Assembly: GCA_937127205.1 (NCBI GenBank)
Contig: CAKZLS010000508.1
Span: forward strand, 1-19,322
From: an uncultured Rhodospirillales bacterium
GTDB taxonomy: Bacteria > Pseudomonadota > Alphaproteobacteria > Rhodospirillales > Defluviicoccaceae
Direction: 5' to 3'
DNA length: 19,322 bases
Shown piece after piece: positions 1 through 7,688 of this stretch. The position numbers were made by a program, and so were the translations under genes. Numbering within the stretch: the first letter of the stretch is position 1; the number at the start of each line of letters is the position of its first letter. Under the pieces are notes generated by a model. That model made no database searches, was not told where the DNA came from, and saw nothing but the letters and a program-made list of their open reading frames with translations.

Positions 1-1
1 G

Positions 2-34
2 GGGGCCTATTTTACCGGGAGGGACCCGGCCTGA
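2..34 (+). CDS. lptE: Possible 3' end of lptE (LPS-assembly lipoprotein), partial
   Basis: Only the last ten codons and a TGA at 32-34 would be inside the window, reading GAYFTGRDPA. In alphaproteobacteria the gene directly before holA is usually lptE, the outer-membrane lipoprotein partner of LptD, whose C-terminus often ends in a Leu-Ala-Tyr-Phe-like stretch. The call rests on synteny and this weak resemblance. The other two frames are also open to a stop (TAG at 43-45, TAA at 51-53), so the frame itself is uncertain. Confidence 0.35.
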   Translation, partial: GAYFTGRDPA

Positions 35-74
35 GCGCCAGGTAGAGCAATAATTTAGAGCAGGCGGGGCAACC

Positions 75-1109
75 ATGAAATTGAGCGCTGGCCGAATCGA
101 GTCATTCGTGCGGAGACCCGATCCCGGCGTTCGTGCCGTTCTTGTTTATGGCGCCGATCGCGGATTGGTCAAAGAACGATCGGATGCGTTGCTTTCGGTG
201 GTCACGGAAGATCCTTCCGATCCTTTCCGTTCTGTTGAAATACCGGTGGAGGCGTTGAAGAGCGACCTAACACTTCTGACAGACGAAGCAGCCGCTCTGT
301 CGTTTTCAGGGGGGCGTCGGGTGGTTCGGGTCCGAGGCGCCACTGATTCGCTTTCTGAGCACTTTGCCAGATTCGTAGAATCCGAAAAGACCGACGCGCT
401 GGTCATCGTTGAGGCCGGCGAACTCGCGGCACGGTCATCTCTGCGAAAGATTTTCGAAGGCGCCGCCGATACCGTGGCGTTGCCGTGCTATCTGGACAAC
501 GAGAGTAAGCTTGATCAGTTGGTTCACGAAATTCTCTCTGATCACGACCTCCGAGCGTCGCCCGAAGCGATCTCCTTTCTGGTTGCGAATTTGGGTGGCG
601 ATCGAGGTGTTACCCGCCGGGAACTGGAGAAATTGGCGTTGTATAAAGGCGGACCGGGGATGGTAACGCTCGAAGACGCCGAAATGGCGGTGGGCGACAG
701 TACGCGCGCCTCCATCGACTCCGTTGTCTATGCGGCATTTAGCGGTGATTCACCGGCGCTCGACCGAGCATTGGAAAAAGCACTGGCGGAAGGCGCACAA
801 CCGGTCGGCATCTTACGGTCGGTGAGCCGGCATTTGACACGACTTCATATGGCGCGGGGATTGATGTCCGGGGGTCGATCCGCGGATCAAGCCATGCAGG
901 CTTTGCGTCCGCCGGTGTTTTTTGGCGTCAAGGATGCGTTTCGAGAGCAGTTGCGGCGCTGGGACGAAAAGCGACTGAACAGCGCTATAGGGTTGGTCAC
1001 CGAGGCCGAGATGGATTGCAAGACGACGGGCCTTCCGGCAGAAGCGGTTTGCGGCCGGACGCTTATTCGATTGGCGGTGGCGGCCCGAAGCGCGGCCGCG
1101 CCGCGCTGA
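75..1109 (+). CDS. holA: DNA polymerase III subunit delta
   Basis: 344 residues, the usual length for HolA. The delta subunit is the clamp-loader member that opens the beta sliding clamp during replication. The N-terminal part has the degenerate AAA+ start expected of delta (VLVYGADRGLVKERSDAL, about residues 22-39). The C-terminal helical region includes the typical run LRSVSRHLTRLHMARGLMSGG near residues 247-267. The ATG at 75 follows a GGCGGGG ribosome-binding sequence. The stop codon abuts the stop of convergent parB with no base between them, so no intergenic terminator exists there. holA beside parB is common in alphaproteobacteria. Unlike the neighbouring DNA, its plus strand appears G-rich. 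Confidence 0.93.
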   Translation: MKLSAGRIESFVRRPDPGVRAVLVYGADRGLVKERSDALLSVVTEDPSDPFRSVEIPVEALKSDLTLLTDEAAALSFSGGRRVVRVRGATDSLSEHFARFVESEKTDALVIVEAGELAARSSLRKIFEGAADTVALPCYLDNESKLDQLVHEILSDHDLRASPEAISFLVANLGGDRGVTRRELEKLALYKGGPGMVTLEDAEMAVGDSTRASIDSVVYAAFSGDSPALDRALEKALAEGAQPVGILRSVSRHLTRLHMARGLMSGGRSADQAMQALRPPVFFGVKDAFREQLRRWDEKRLNSAIGLVTEAEMDCKTTGLPAEAVCGRTLIRLAVAARSAAAPR

Positions 1110-2096
1110 TCAACCTTCGGAACGTCCTTCATCTTCGGTACCGGCATTATCGAAGCCGTCCGCTTCCGCTGGACCTTGTCCCGGATCATCCGCCGAGCTA
1201 TTGAGGGCGCCGGCCGTTCCATGGGATCCGTGGCTCAAGCGCTGCAGCACCTCGTCAAGCTGATCCAGCGACCGATAGTGAAGGATCAGCGATCCTCCGG
1301 TACCCTGGAACTTGATCTCCACATCGAGACCCAGAAGGTTGCTGAGATCGCGCTCCAGCGCCAAGGTATCGGTGTCTTTCTGCGGCGCCGCACGGCTGGG
1401 TTTGGAAACACCGCTGACGCTCTTGGCAAGTTTCTCCGTTTGACGCACGTTCAGTCCGCGTTTGACCACCGCCTCCGCCAACGCCGCGGGTTCGGCGGCG
1501 GTCAGCAATGCCCGGGCGTGGCCAGCGCTCAACGCCCCGGTGTCGAGCATCGCTTTGACCGGTTCGGGAAGGTTAAGCAGGCGCATGGTGTTGGCGACAT
1601 GGCTGCGGCTCTTACTGATGCTCCGCGCCAGATCTTCTTGGGTATGGCTGAATTCTTCCATCAGGCGCCGATACCCGTCGGCCTCCTCCAGGGGCGACAG
1701 GTCCTGTCGCTGGAGGTTCTCCACCAAGGCGATTTCGAGGGCTTCTCGATCATCCAGCTCCTTGATAACGATCGGAACTTCATGGAGCTGTGCTTTTTGC
1801 GCGGCGCGCCAGCGTCGCTCACCGGCGATGATTTCAAAGACGTTCGCTTCGTCGGGATGCCGGCGCACCAGAATAGGCTGCAAGATGCCTTTCTCGGCGA
1901 TGGAGCGTGCCAGATCATCCAGGTGTTCCTCGTCCATACGCTGACGGGGTTGAAATTCGCTTGGCCGCAGGAGGTCAATTTCTATTGTCTTGTAGGATCG
2001 CACGCGGTCGAGCTTGGCATAGTCTTCGTTCTCCTCGCCGCCAAGCAGCGCCGACAAGCCTCGACCGAGGTTTGGGCGCTTTGCTTCGGCCGCCAT
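1110..2096 (-). CDS. parB: Chromosome-partitioning protein ParB (parS-binding CTPase)
   Basis: 328 residues. ParB binds parS, loads as a CTP-dependent sliding clamp and is moved by ParA to segregate the origin region. Visible parts in order are the N-terminal ParA-contact segment (KRPNLGRGLSALLG, 6-19), the CTP-binding box GERRWRA (92-98), ENLQRQDLSP (126-135), and a helix-turn-helix around 152-175 (QEDLARSISKSRSHVANTMR). The C-terminal dimerisation region is about 243-289, followed by an unusual acidic Gly/Asp/Glu-rich tail at 290-328. Its ATG overlaps the parA stop by one base (TGATG), which implies translational coupling. It lies within 2.5-4.5 kb of two perfect parS sites. Confidence 0.97.
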   Translation of the reverse strand: MAAEAKRPNLGRGLSALLGGEENEDYAKLDRVRSYKTIEIDLLRPSEFQPRQRMDEEHLDDLARSIAEKGILQPILVRRHPDEANVFEIIAGERRWRAAQKAQLHEVPIVIKELDDREALEIALVENLQRQDLSPLEEADGYRRLMEEFSHTQEDLARSISKSRSHVANTMRLLNLPEPVKAMLDTGALSAGHARALLTAAEPAALAEAVVKRGLNVRQTEKLAKSVSGVSKPSRAAPQKDTDTLALERDLSNLLGLDVEIKFQGTGGSLILHYRSLDQLDEVLQRLSHGSHGTAGALNSSADDPGQGPAEADGFDNAGTEDEGRSEG

Positions 2097-2905
2097 CAGG
2101 CCACCGCCAGCCGTTCGCGCCGCAAGACCTCACCGGCAAGGTGGAGGTATGCGCGCGAGCCGGCGCAGTTGATGTCATAGATGAGCACCGGGCGTCCATG
2201 GGACGGCGCTTCGGATACCCGGACGTTGCGCGGGATCACGGTTTTGTAGACCTTGTCGCCGAAATGGGCTCGAACATCGGAAGCCACCATGTCGGACAAT
2301 CGATTGCGGCTATCGAACATTGTCAACACAATCCCTTGTATCTCGAGAGTGGGATTGACCGTCCGCTTGACGCGCTCCACGGTCCGAAGCAAGTGACTGA
2401 TCCCTTCGAGCGCGAAAAACTCGCACTGTAGGGGCACCAGGAGGGCATCAGCGGCGGCCAGGGCGTTGAGGGTCAGAAGTCCCAGTGCCGGCGGGCAGTC
2501 GATCAGCACATAATCGAAATCCTCGGCACCGCGACCAATGGCCTTCTTGAGATAGAATTCACGATTTTCCATCCCCACCAGCTCGATTTCCGCTCCCGAC
2601 AGATCAACGCCTGACGGAACGATCGACAGGCCGGGAATATCGGTTTCCTTTATGGCCTCGGCAACGGTCGCCTGCCCAATCAATAGGTGATAGACATTGA
2701 GCTGCCGATCGGTGCGTTCGATGCCAAAGCCGGTGCTGGCGTTTCCTTGCGGATCAAGATCCAGGATGACCACGCGCTTCTTTGTGGCGGCCAGAGCCGT
2801 GCCTAAATTGATCGCCGTGGTGGTCTTGCCAACCCCGCCTTTTTGATTGGCAATGGCGATAACGCGAGGCCCGGAAGGCTTTAGAGGGCCGTGTTCAGGT
2901 TTCAT
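2096..2905 (-). CDS. parA: Chromosome-partitioning ATPase ParA/Soj
   Basis: 269 residues. This Walker-type ATPase forms nucleoid-bound gradients that pull ParB-parS complexes. The deviant Walker A KGGVGKTT lies at 22-29, DLDPQGN at 49-55 and the Walker B-like DYVLIDCPP at 131-139. It is the short chromosomal form, lacking the N-terminal DNA-binding domain of plasmid ParA proteins. The ATG at 2905 lies 11 bases inside the rsmG coding region, and its stop overlaps the parB start. The rsmG-parA-parB series therefore reads as one transcript. Confidence 0.97.
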   Translation of the reverse strand: MKPEHGPLKPSGPRVIAIANQKGGVGKTTTAINLGTALAATKKRVVILDLDPQGNASTGFGIERTDRQLNVYHLLIGQATVAEAIKETDIPGLSIVPSGVDLSGAEIELVGMENREFYLKKAIGRGAEDFDYVLIDCPPALGLLTLNALAAADALLVPLQCEFFALEGISHLLRTVERVKRTVNPTLEIQGIVLTMFDSRNRLSDMVASDVRAHFGDKVYKTVIPRNVRVSEAPSHGRPVLIYDINCAGSRAYLHLAGEVLRRERLAVA

Positions 2906-3530
2906 GGCGAGGCCCGATACGTGAGATTTTGAGAATGACCCCTTGAGAATCGGATCGACTGGGGATGGTCGTGGTGTGCATCTTCCACCTTTTCCGTGCC
3001 TCCGTCAATTCCGTCTCCGCGGATTTACCTTTTAAGAATATACTAAATCCTGTGTCAGACAAGAGCGGTGACGCAAAATTTAGTAGCTTTTCGAGAGATG
3101 CGCAGGCGCGTGCCGTAACCACATCCACATTGCCGATGTCTAGGTCCTCGATTCGTTTGTTATGAATGTCGACAGTCGTTCCCGTTAGTCGGGCTGCTTC
3201 CCTTAGAAAACCGCACTTTTTCGCATTGCTTTCTACCAGATGCACGCGAGCCGACGTCATGATGGCCAGAACAAGCCCCGGAAACCCCGCACCGCTCCCG
3301 AGATCCACGACAACGGAGCTCCTTTCAGGTAGCAGCGGGATCAGTTGGGCCGAATCGACGAAATGTCGTCGCCAGGGATCCGACAGGGAGTCCGAGCCGA
3401 CCAGGTTTATGCGACGGTTCCATTTTTGCAGCACCTCAAGATAGAGCTCGAGGCGCGCAAGGACATCATCATTTGTGCCCGTGAGTGTTTTGAAGTCCGA
3501 AGAGGACAGTTTGTGTTTCACGTGAAACAC
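2895..3530 (-). CDS. rsmG: 16S rRNA (guanine(527)-N7)-methyltransferase RsmG (GidB)
   Basis: 211 residues, the normal family length. RsmG methylates G527 of 16S rRNA in the 530 loop using S-adenosylmethionine. The SAM-binding motif VVDLGSGAGFPGLVLAIM lies at about 72-89, followed by HLVESNAKKCGFLREA. The start is GTG at 3530, chosen because GGGAG sits just upstream between the mnmG stop and this codon, and because the protein begins MFHVKH as in many relatives. Those first codons are the parS site, so protein start and ParB-binding site coincide. The gene begins 11 bases after the mnmG stop and overlaps parA by 11 bases. Confidence 0.95.
   Translation of the reverse strand: MFHVKHKLSSSDFKTLTGTNDDVLARLELYLEVLQKWNRRINLVGSDSLSDPWRRHFVDSAQLIPLLPERSSVVVDLGSGAGFPGLVLAIMTSARVHLVESNAKKCGFLREAARLTGTTVDIHNKRIEDLDIGNVDVVTARACASLEKLLNFASPLLSDTGFSIFLKGKSAETELTEARKRWKMHTTTIPSRSDSQGVILKISRIGPRHET
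3514..3529. promoter_or_regulatory. parS: parS centromere site 1, overlapping the rsmG start
   Basis: TGTTTCACGTGAAACA is a perfect 16-base palindrome identical to the alphaproteobacterial parS consensus; the symmetry extends to 18 bases (3513-3530). ParB encoded at 1110-2096 is the expected ligand. The site occupies codons 1-6 of rsmG and includes part of its GTG start codon. Confidence 0.95.
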
Positions 3531-3541
3531 GATGCTCCCGA

Positions 3542-5434
3542 CTACGCGCTCAGACGATCATTGCCCGCTTGGCCTTCTTCGCCCTTGTTCCGCCGCCGGA
3601 CGTGCCCCAGCAGAACCGTCAGAGCGCCAGGGGTCACACCCGGAATGCGAGACGCCGCGCCTAATGTCGCGGGACGCGCAGCCGCCAATTTCGCACGCAC
3701 TTCGTTAGACAAACCCGCAAGAGTGTTAAAATCCACTTCCTCGGGGATCTCTAGATTCTCGTCGCGTTTGAAGGCGCGAATGTCCGCTTCCTGGCGCCCC
3801 AGATACCCGGCGTATCTTGCGTCGTTTTGCAGCTGCTCCAGAACTTCGTCCGAAATCCCGGACATTTCCGGCCACGCTCGCCGCAATCTCTCAATCTCCA
3901 TCTGTGCGTGGCCCAACAGCTCCAGTGCGGTCCTTTTCTGCCCGTCGTCGTTAACGGACAGCCCTTTATCCCTAAGCTGACCGGGAAACCCGCTCAAGCG
4001 GGAAAGGAGAGCCCGGCCCGCGTCAAGTTCTTGCTCCTTATCATGAAACTCCCGGGCACGGCGGTCACCGACCACCCCCCAGGCGCCCCCTCTGCGGGTC
4101 AGCCGCTGGTCCGCGTTGTCCGCCCGTAAAGACAGACGGTACTCCGCCCGCGACGTGAACATCCGATAGGGTTCGGTGGTTCCGCGCGTTACGAGATCGT
4201 CGATCATGACCCCAATATAGGCCTCCGATCGATCCAGCGTGACCCCCTCGCCGCCGCTCGCCGCCAACGCCGCGTTCACCCCGGCCATCAGCCCTTGACC
4301 CGCCGCTTCTTCATAGCCCGTGGTGCCGTTGATTTGCCCCGCCAGGAACAGGCGTCGCACCCTTTGCGTCTCAAGGGTTGGCGCAAGTTCGCGCGGGTCG
4401 ACGAAGTCATACTCAATGGCATATCCGGGCTTCATCATAACGGTCTTTTCCAGACCCGGGATTGTCTTCAACATTTCGGCCTGGAGATCCTTGGGTAAAG
4501 ACGTGGAAATTCCGTTGGGATATACCGTGTGGTCATTAAGGCCTTCCGGCTCAAGGAAAATTTGGTGCCGCTCCCGATCTGCAAAACGGACGACCTTGTC
4601 TTCGATTGATGGGCAGTAGCGTGGCCCCCTGCCTTCGATCTGACCCGAATATAACGGTGCCACATGCAGGTTATCGCGGATCACGGCGTGCGTTTCCGGC
4701 AAGGTGCTGGTGATATGACAATTGATCTGCGGCGTCTCAACTCGATCCGTCAGAAAAGAAAAAGGCGTCGGCGGCGTATCCCCTTCCTGGACTTGCAGCC
4801 CATCCCACTGAATGGTGCGGCCATCCAACCTTGGCGGCGTTCCCGTTTTCAAGCGCCCGAGCCTAAATCCCAATCTTCTGAAACTATACGCCAGCGCCAC
4901 CGCCGGAGGATCTCCCGCCCGCCCGGCCGGAATTTGAGTTTTCCCGATATGGATCATCCCGCGCAGGAATGTCCCGGTGGTGATCACAACCGCGCCGGCG
5001 CGCAGGATTTCCCCGCCTAAGTTCTTCACACCCGCGACTCCGCCCGCTCCCTCAAAGATCAGGTCCTCGACGCTGGCCTCCAGGATCTCAAGGTTTGCCT
5101 GCTCCCGCAGCAAGTCCTGCATCGCCCGCTTGTAAAGCCCTCTATCCGCCTGGGCGCGGGGGCCTCGCACTGCCGGCCCCTTACTCCGGTTCAGGATGCG
5201 GAACTGGATGCCGGCGCGATCGATCGCGCGTGCCATCAGTCCATCGAGGGCATCCACCTCTCGCACCAACTGCCCTTTCGCCAAACCACCGATGGCCGGG
5301 TTACACGACATATCCCCGACGCTGTCGAAACGATGGGTAACCAGCACAGTGTGTGCGCCCATCCGCGCAGCAGCCGCGGCTGCCTCGCATCCGGCATGCC
5401 CACCGCCCACAACAATGACGTCGTATTTTTTCAT
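3542..5434 (-). CDS. mnmG: tRNA uridine-5-carboxymethylaminomethyl modification enzyme MnmG (GidA)
   Basis: 630 residues, full length. With MnmE, this FAD enzyme installs the cmnm5 group on U34 of tRNAs reading split codon boxes. The N-terminal FAD-binding fold shows GGGHAGCEA (10-18), then CNPAIGGLAKG (44-54). The later signature GTTGYEEAAGQGLMAGVNAA and the C-terminal MnmE-binding helical domain ending in SRIPGVTPGALTVLLGH are also present. The start is ATG at 5434 with AAGGAA about 11 bases upstream. It follows mnmE after a 70-base gap that contains parS site 2. The stop is 11 bases before rsmG. Confidence 0.97.
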   Translation of the reverse strand: MKKYDVIVVGGGHAGCEAAAAAARMGAHTVLVTHRFDSVGDMSCNPAIGGLAKGQLVREVDALDGLMARAIDRAGIQFRILNRSKGPAVRGPRAQADRGLYKRAMQDLLREQANLEILEASVEDLIFEGAGGVAGVKNLGGEILRAGAVVITTGTFLRGMIHIGKTQIPAGRAGDPPAVALAYSFRRLGFRLGRLKTGTPPRLDGRTIQWDGLQVQEGDTPPTPFSFLTDRVETPQINCHITSTLPETHAVIRDNLHVAPLYSGQIEGRGPRYCPSIEDKVVRFADRERHQIFLEPEGLNDHTVYPNGISTSLPKDLQAEMLKTIPGLEKTVMMKPGYAIEYDFVDPRELAPTLETQRVRRLFLAGQINGTTGYEEAAGQGLMAGVNAALAASGGEGVTLDRSEAYIGVMIDDLVTRGTTEPYRMFTSRAEYRLSLRADNADQRLTRRGGAWGVVGDRRAREFHDKEQELDAGRALLSRLSGFPGQLRDKGLSVNDDGQKRTALELLGHAQMEIERLRRAWPEMSGISDEVLEQLQNDARYAGYLGRQEADIRAFKRDENLEIPEEVDFNTLAGLSNEVRAKLAAARPATLGAASRIPGVTPGALTVLLGHVRRRNKGEEGQAGNDRLSA

Positions 5435-5488
5435 TCCGCGCCGTATTCCTTAGCTATCCGCCATGTCTCCATATAATCCCTGTCCGTG

Positions 5489-5504
5489 TGTTTCACGTGA
5501 AACA
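5489..5504. promoter_or_regulatory. parS: parS centromere site 2, between mnmE and mnmG
   Basis: This is a second exact copy of TGTTTCACGTGAAACA, a perfect 16-base palindrome that ends on the base next to the mnmE stop codon (5505-5507). It lies 1975 bases from site 1. Exact duplication of a 16-base palindrome makes chance very unlikely. Confidence 0.95.
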
Positions 5505-6830
5505 TCACTTCCCAATGCAGAAGTCGCGGAAAATCACATCCAAGACATCCTCCACATCCACCCTCCCGGTAATCCGCCCCAACGCCCGCGCCGCCAATCG
5601 CAGATCCTCCGCCGCCACCTCCACATCCGCTTCCCTAGTACACCGCGCCAGGGCCTCTTCACACTCCATCAGCGCCGTTCGGTGCCGCACTCTCGTCAGC
5701 CCCGCCGACTCCGATTGGGAAAAGCGATCACGAACCGCCTGCTCGATACAGCCCATCAGTCCGTCTACGCCCCGCCCGGTCAACGCCGAGATCGGGAGGG
5801 CCTTCATGCCGCCAACATCCTCTGTCTCGCCCACTTTTCCGAGATCAGACTTATTCACCACGACGATCGTGTTCCCGTCAACCAGCGACCGCGTCTCCGT
5901 ATCCACTTCCGGCCACAGCGCGCCATCAAATATCGCCAGCTTCAGATCCGCCATCTCCGCTTGCGTCCGGGCCCGCCGCACGCCTTCTTCCTCGATCTCC
6001 CCCGCCGCATCCCTCATCCCCGCCGTGTCGGCCACGATTACAGGAAACCCGCCCACATCCAGCGGCACCTCGATCACGTCGCGAGTTGTTCCGGCATGCG
6101 GGGACACGATCGCCGCGTCCCTTTTCGCCAACATATTCAGAATGCTCGATTTCCCTGCGTTCGGTGGGCCGATGATCGCGAGCCGAATTCCCTCTCTTAT
6201 TCGCTCCCCGCGGCCTTCATCCGACAAGTGTTCGTCGATCTCCCGCCTAAGCGACCCCACGTCCTCATAGACCTGAGCGTCCACGTCCTGCGGCAGCTCT
6301 TCGTCGGAAAAATCGATCGTCGCTTCCAGATGTCCACTCGCTCTCACCAAGCGCTCGCGCCATGATTCGTAGATGTTACCAAGCGCCCCGCCCAATTGCC
6401 GCAGCGCTTGAAGTCTCTGGGCCTCGGTCTCAGCATTCACCAAGTCCGCTAGGCCTTCGGCCGCCGTCAGATCCAGCTTGCCGTTCTCGAATGCCCGCCG
6501 CGTGAATTCCCCCGCATCGGCCGGACGCAAACCATCCTCGGCAGCCAATGCGTCGAGCACGCCAGCGACGACCGCCATCCCGCCATGTACGTGTAACTCG
6601 GCGACGTCCTCTCCGGTAAAACTCTGGGGTTTTGGAAACCAGAGGACCAGCGCTTCATCGAGAACGTCTCCCGAAGCCGCCTCGATCGGCCGCCGCGCCG
6701 CCATCCTTGGTCTCGGCAGCTGCCTATGGGTAAGTCTTTCCAAAACTTCACCCGAGCGCGGTCCGGAGACCCTGATAATGGCAACCCCGGCCCGGCCACC
6801 GCCGCTCGCAACCGCAAATATTGTATCCAT
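5505..6830 (-). CDS. mnmE: tRNA modification GTPase MnmE (TrmE)
   Basis: 441 residues. It partners MnmG in U34 modification. The N-terminal folate-binding domain starts DTIFAVASGGGRAGVAIIRVSG. The inserted G domain has G1 GPPNAGKS (221-228), TTRD (248-251), DTAG (268-271) and NKSD (326-329). The C-terminus ends FCIGK, carrying the family's conserved terminal cysteine motif. The start is ATG at 6830. The upstream ferredoxin-like gene ends 33 bases earlier, so mnmE probably shares its transcript. Ribosome-binding sequence is weak. Confidence 0.97.
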   Translation of the reverse strand: MDTIFAVASGGGRAGVAIIRVSGPRSGEVLERLTHRQLPRPRMAARRPIEAASGDVLDEALVLWFPKPQSFTGEDVAELHVHGGMAVVAGVLDALAAEDGLRPADAGEFTRRAFENGKLDLTAAEGLADLVNAETEAQRLQALRQLGGALGNIYESWRERLVRASGHLEATIDFSDEELPQDVDAQVYEDVGSLRREIDEHLSDEGRGERIREGIRLAIIGPPNAGKSSILNMLAKRDAAIVSPHAGTTRDVIEVPLDVGGFPVIVADTAGMRDAAGEIEEEGVRRARTQAEMADLKLAIFDGALWPEVDTETRSLVDGNTIVVVNKSDLGKVGETEDVGGMKALPISALTGRGVDGLMGCIEQAVRDRFSQSESAGLTRVRHRTALMECEEALARCTREADVEVAAEDLRLAARALGRITGRVDVEDVLDVIFRDFCIGK

Positions 6831-6863
6831 AGCGAATTCGCCGTGCCGGCTATGCCTTGGGGT

Positions 6864-7223
6864 TCATTCCGAACCGCATGACCCGTCCGTGACGTTCAAT
6901 AAAAGCCGTTGCACCCGGCCCTTGCCGCCCAGGTGGACGTCGAGGATTTCGTCGACATCTTCCAAGGTTTCGTAACGGTACCAAACGCCTTCCGGATAAA
7001 TCACCATGGTGGGGCCGAGCTCGCAGCGATCAAGGCAGCCGGATGCGTTCACCCGCACTTTTTCCAGACCTAACTCCTTGGCCCGCGCCTTCATGTAGTT
7101 TCTCAGCCGAACGGAGCCACGGCGCGAGCACGATCCTCGGGGATGTTTCTCGGGCCGTTCGTTCACGCAGCAAAAGACGTGGCACCGATAATAGAGCTCA
7201 GCGTCATGGCTTTCGTTCTCCAA
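6864..7223 (-). CDS. (2Fe-2S) ferredoxin domain-containing protein
   Basis: 119 residues if translated from TTG at 7223. It resembles the small thioredoxin-like [2Fe-2S] ferredoxin family (COG3411 type), with unknown electron partners. Cysteines appear as HVFCCVN near the start, GSCS about 17 residues later, then GCLDRCELGPTMVIYPEGVWY, the family's cluster-binding signature. A longer reading reaches 7313 but overlaps the upstream DUF6489 gene by 86 bases and adds a basic, unconserved-looking N-terminus. The TTG is preferred because AAGGA lies 8 bases ahead of it, inside the end of the upstream gene, and because its protein starts right where the family similarity begins. Likely transcribed with its neighbours and mnmE. 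Confidence 0.85.
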   Translation of the reverse strand: MENESHDAELYYRCHVFCCVNERPEKHPRGSCSRRGSVRLRNYMKARAKELGLEKVRVNASGCLDRCELGPTMVIYPEGVWYRYETLEDVDEILDVHLGGKGRVQRLLLNVTDGSCGSE

Positions 7224-7227
7224 AACC

Positions 7228-7497
7228 TTATTCCTTCGCTTTCTTTTCCTCTTTTTCGGTCTTGTCCGCCGCCCCGGTAAATCTCGACCACAGGAAATTC
7301 TGCCATTGCTCAAAGCTTTGAATTCCCAACGGCATCCACATCTTCATCAACGCCTCGGGCTCGGTGGACGCCAGCGCCTTCCGCATTCGCTCTTCAACGT
7401 CCTTGAGCAACGCCGCTTGCATCGGTTTAACATCGGGAAGTCCGAAGAGTGTCCGCGCCTCTTCGGGTGTACAATCAATGTCGATATGAACCTTCAT
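7228..7497 (-). CDS. DUF6489 family protein
   Basis: 89 residues beginning MKVHIDIDCTPEEARTLFGL, recalled as a conserved alphaproteobacterial family of unknown function (DUF6489). The core sequence includes GLPDVKPMQ and an LMKMWMPLGIQSFEQWQNFLW helix. The C-terminal tail is a charged Lys/Glu run (KTEKEEKKAKE). The start at 7497 is preferred over the in-frame ATG at 7533 because AAGGAAAGG lies 9 bases before it and the family start fits. It ends 4 bases before the ferredoxin-like gene start and probably forms an operon with it. Confidence 0.85.
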   Translation of the reverse strand: MKVHIDIDCTPEEARTLFGLPDVKPMQAALLKDVEERMRKALASTEPEALMKMWMPLGIQSFEQWQNFLWSRFTGAADKTEKEEKKAKE

Positions 7498-7523
7498 CGT
7501 GCCTAACCTTTCCTTGCCCCCTG

Positions 7524-7664
7524 TTATCGCCACCTGTTGTCGAGCGAATAAGCCATATTTCCAAGCGGTTCCAGGCCCTTGGGACTTGCAGGCTTACCCA
7601 ATAACGCCAAATTAAGCATGCGGGCCCAATTCCGCAACGTATCTCCCATCGCCTTGCCAGCCAT
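7524..7664 (-). CDS. Possible small protein, 46 residues, unrecognised
   Basis: An open frame starts at ATG 7664 with AAGG four bases upstream and stops with TAA at 7524-7526. It lies 26 bases before the DUF6489 start, on the same strand. The predicted peptide starts MAGKAMGDTLRNWARMLNL and ends GNMAYSLDNRWR; it has no transmembrane helix, cysteine or signal peptide that I can see. It fills most of the gap to the divergent DUF255 gene, leaving only 24 bases between the two starts. I do not recognise a family. It could be chance, as 47 open codons are not rare at this base composition. Confidence 0.33.
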   Translation of the reverse strand: MAGKAMGDTLRNWARMLNLALLGKPASPKGLEPLGNMAYSLDNRWR

Positions 7665-7688
7665 TTAACCTTTTACTGGAAAATCTCC

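Noticed and set aside
1176..2180. 334-residue plus-strand open frame
   Set aside because: It lies antisense to parB, which has all family motifs and coupled starts.
5463..6365. 300-residue plus-strand open frame
   Set aside because: It is the antisense of mnmE, and its composition (Arg, Pro, His) is that of a shadow frame.
6864..7313. Long 149-residue version of the ferredoxin-like protein
   Set aside because: The extra N-terminus overlaps the DUF6489 gene by 86 bases, is very basic and has no family similarity. TTG at 7223 with good AAGGA spacing explains the start better.
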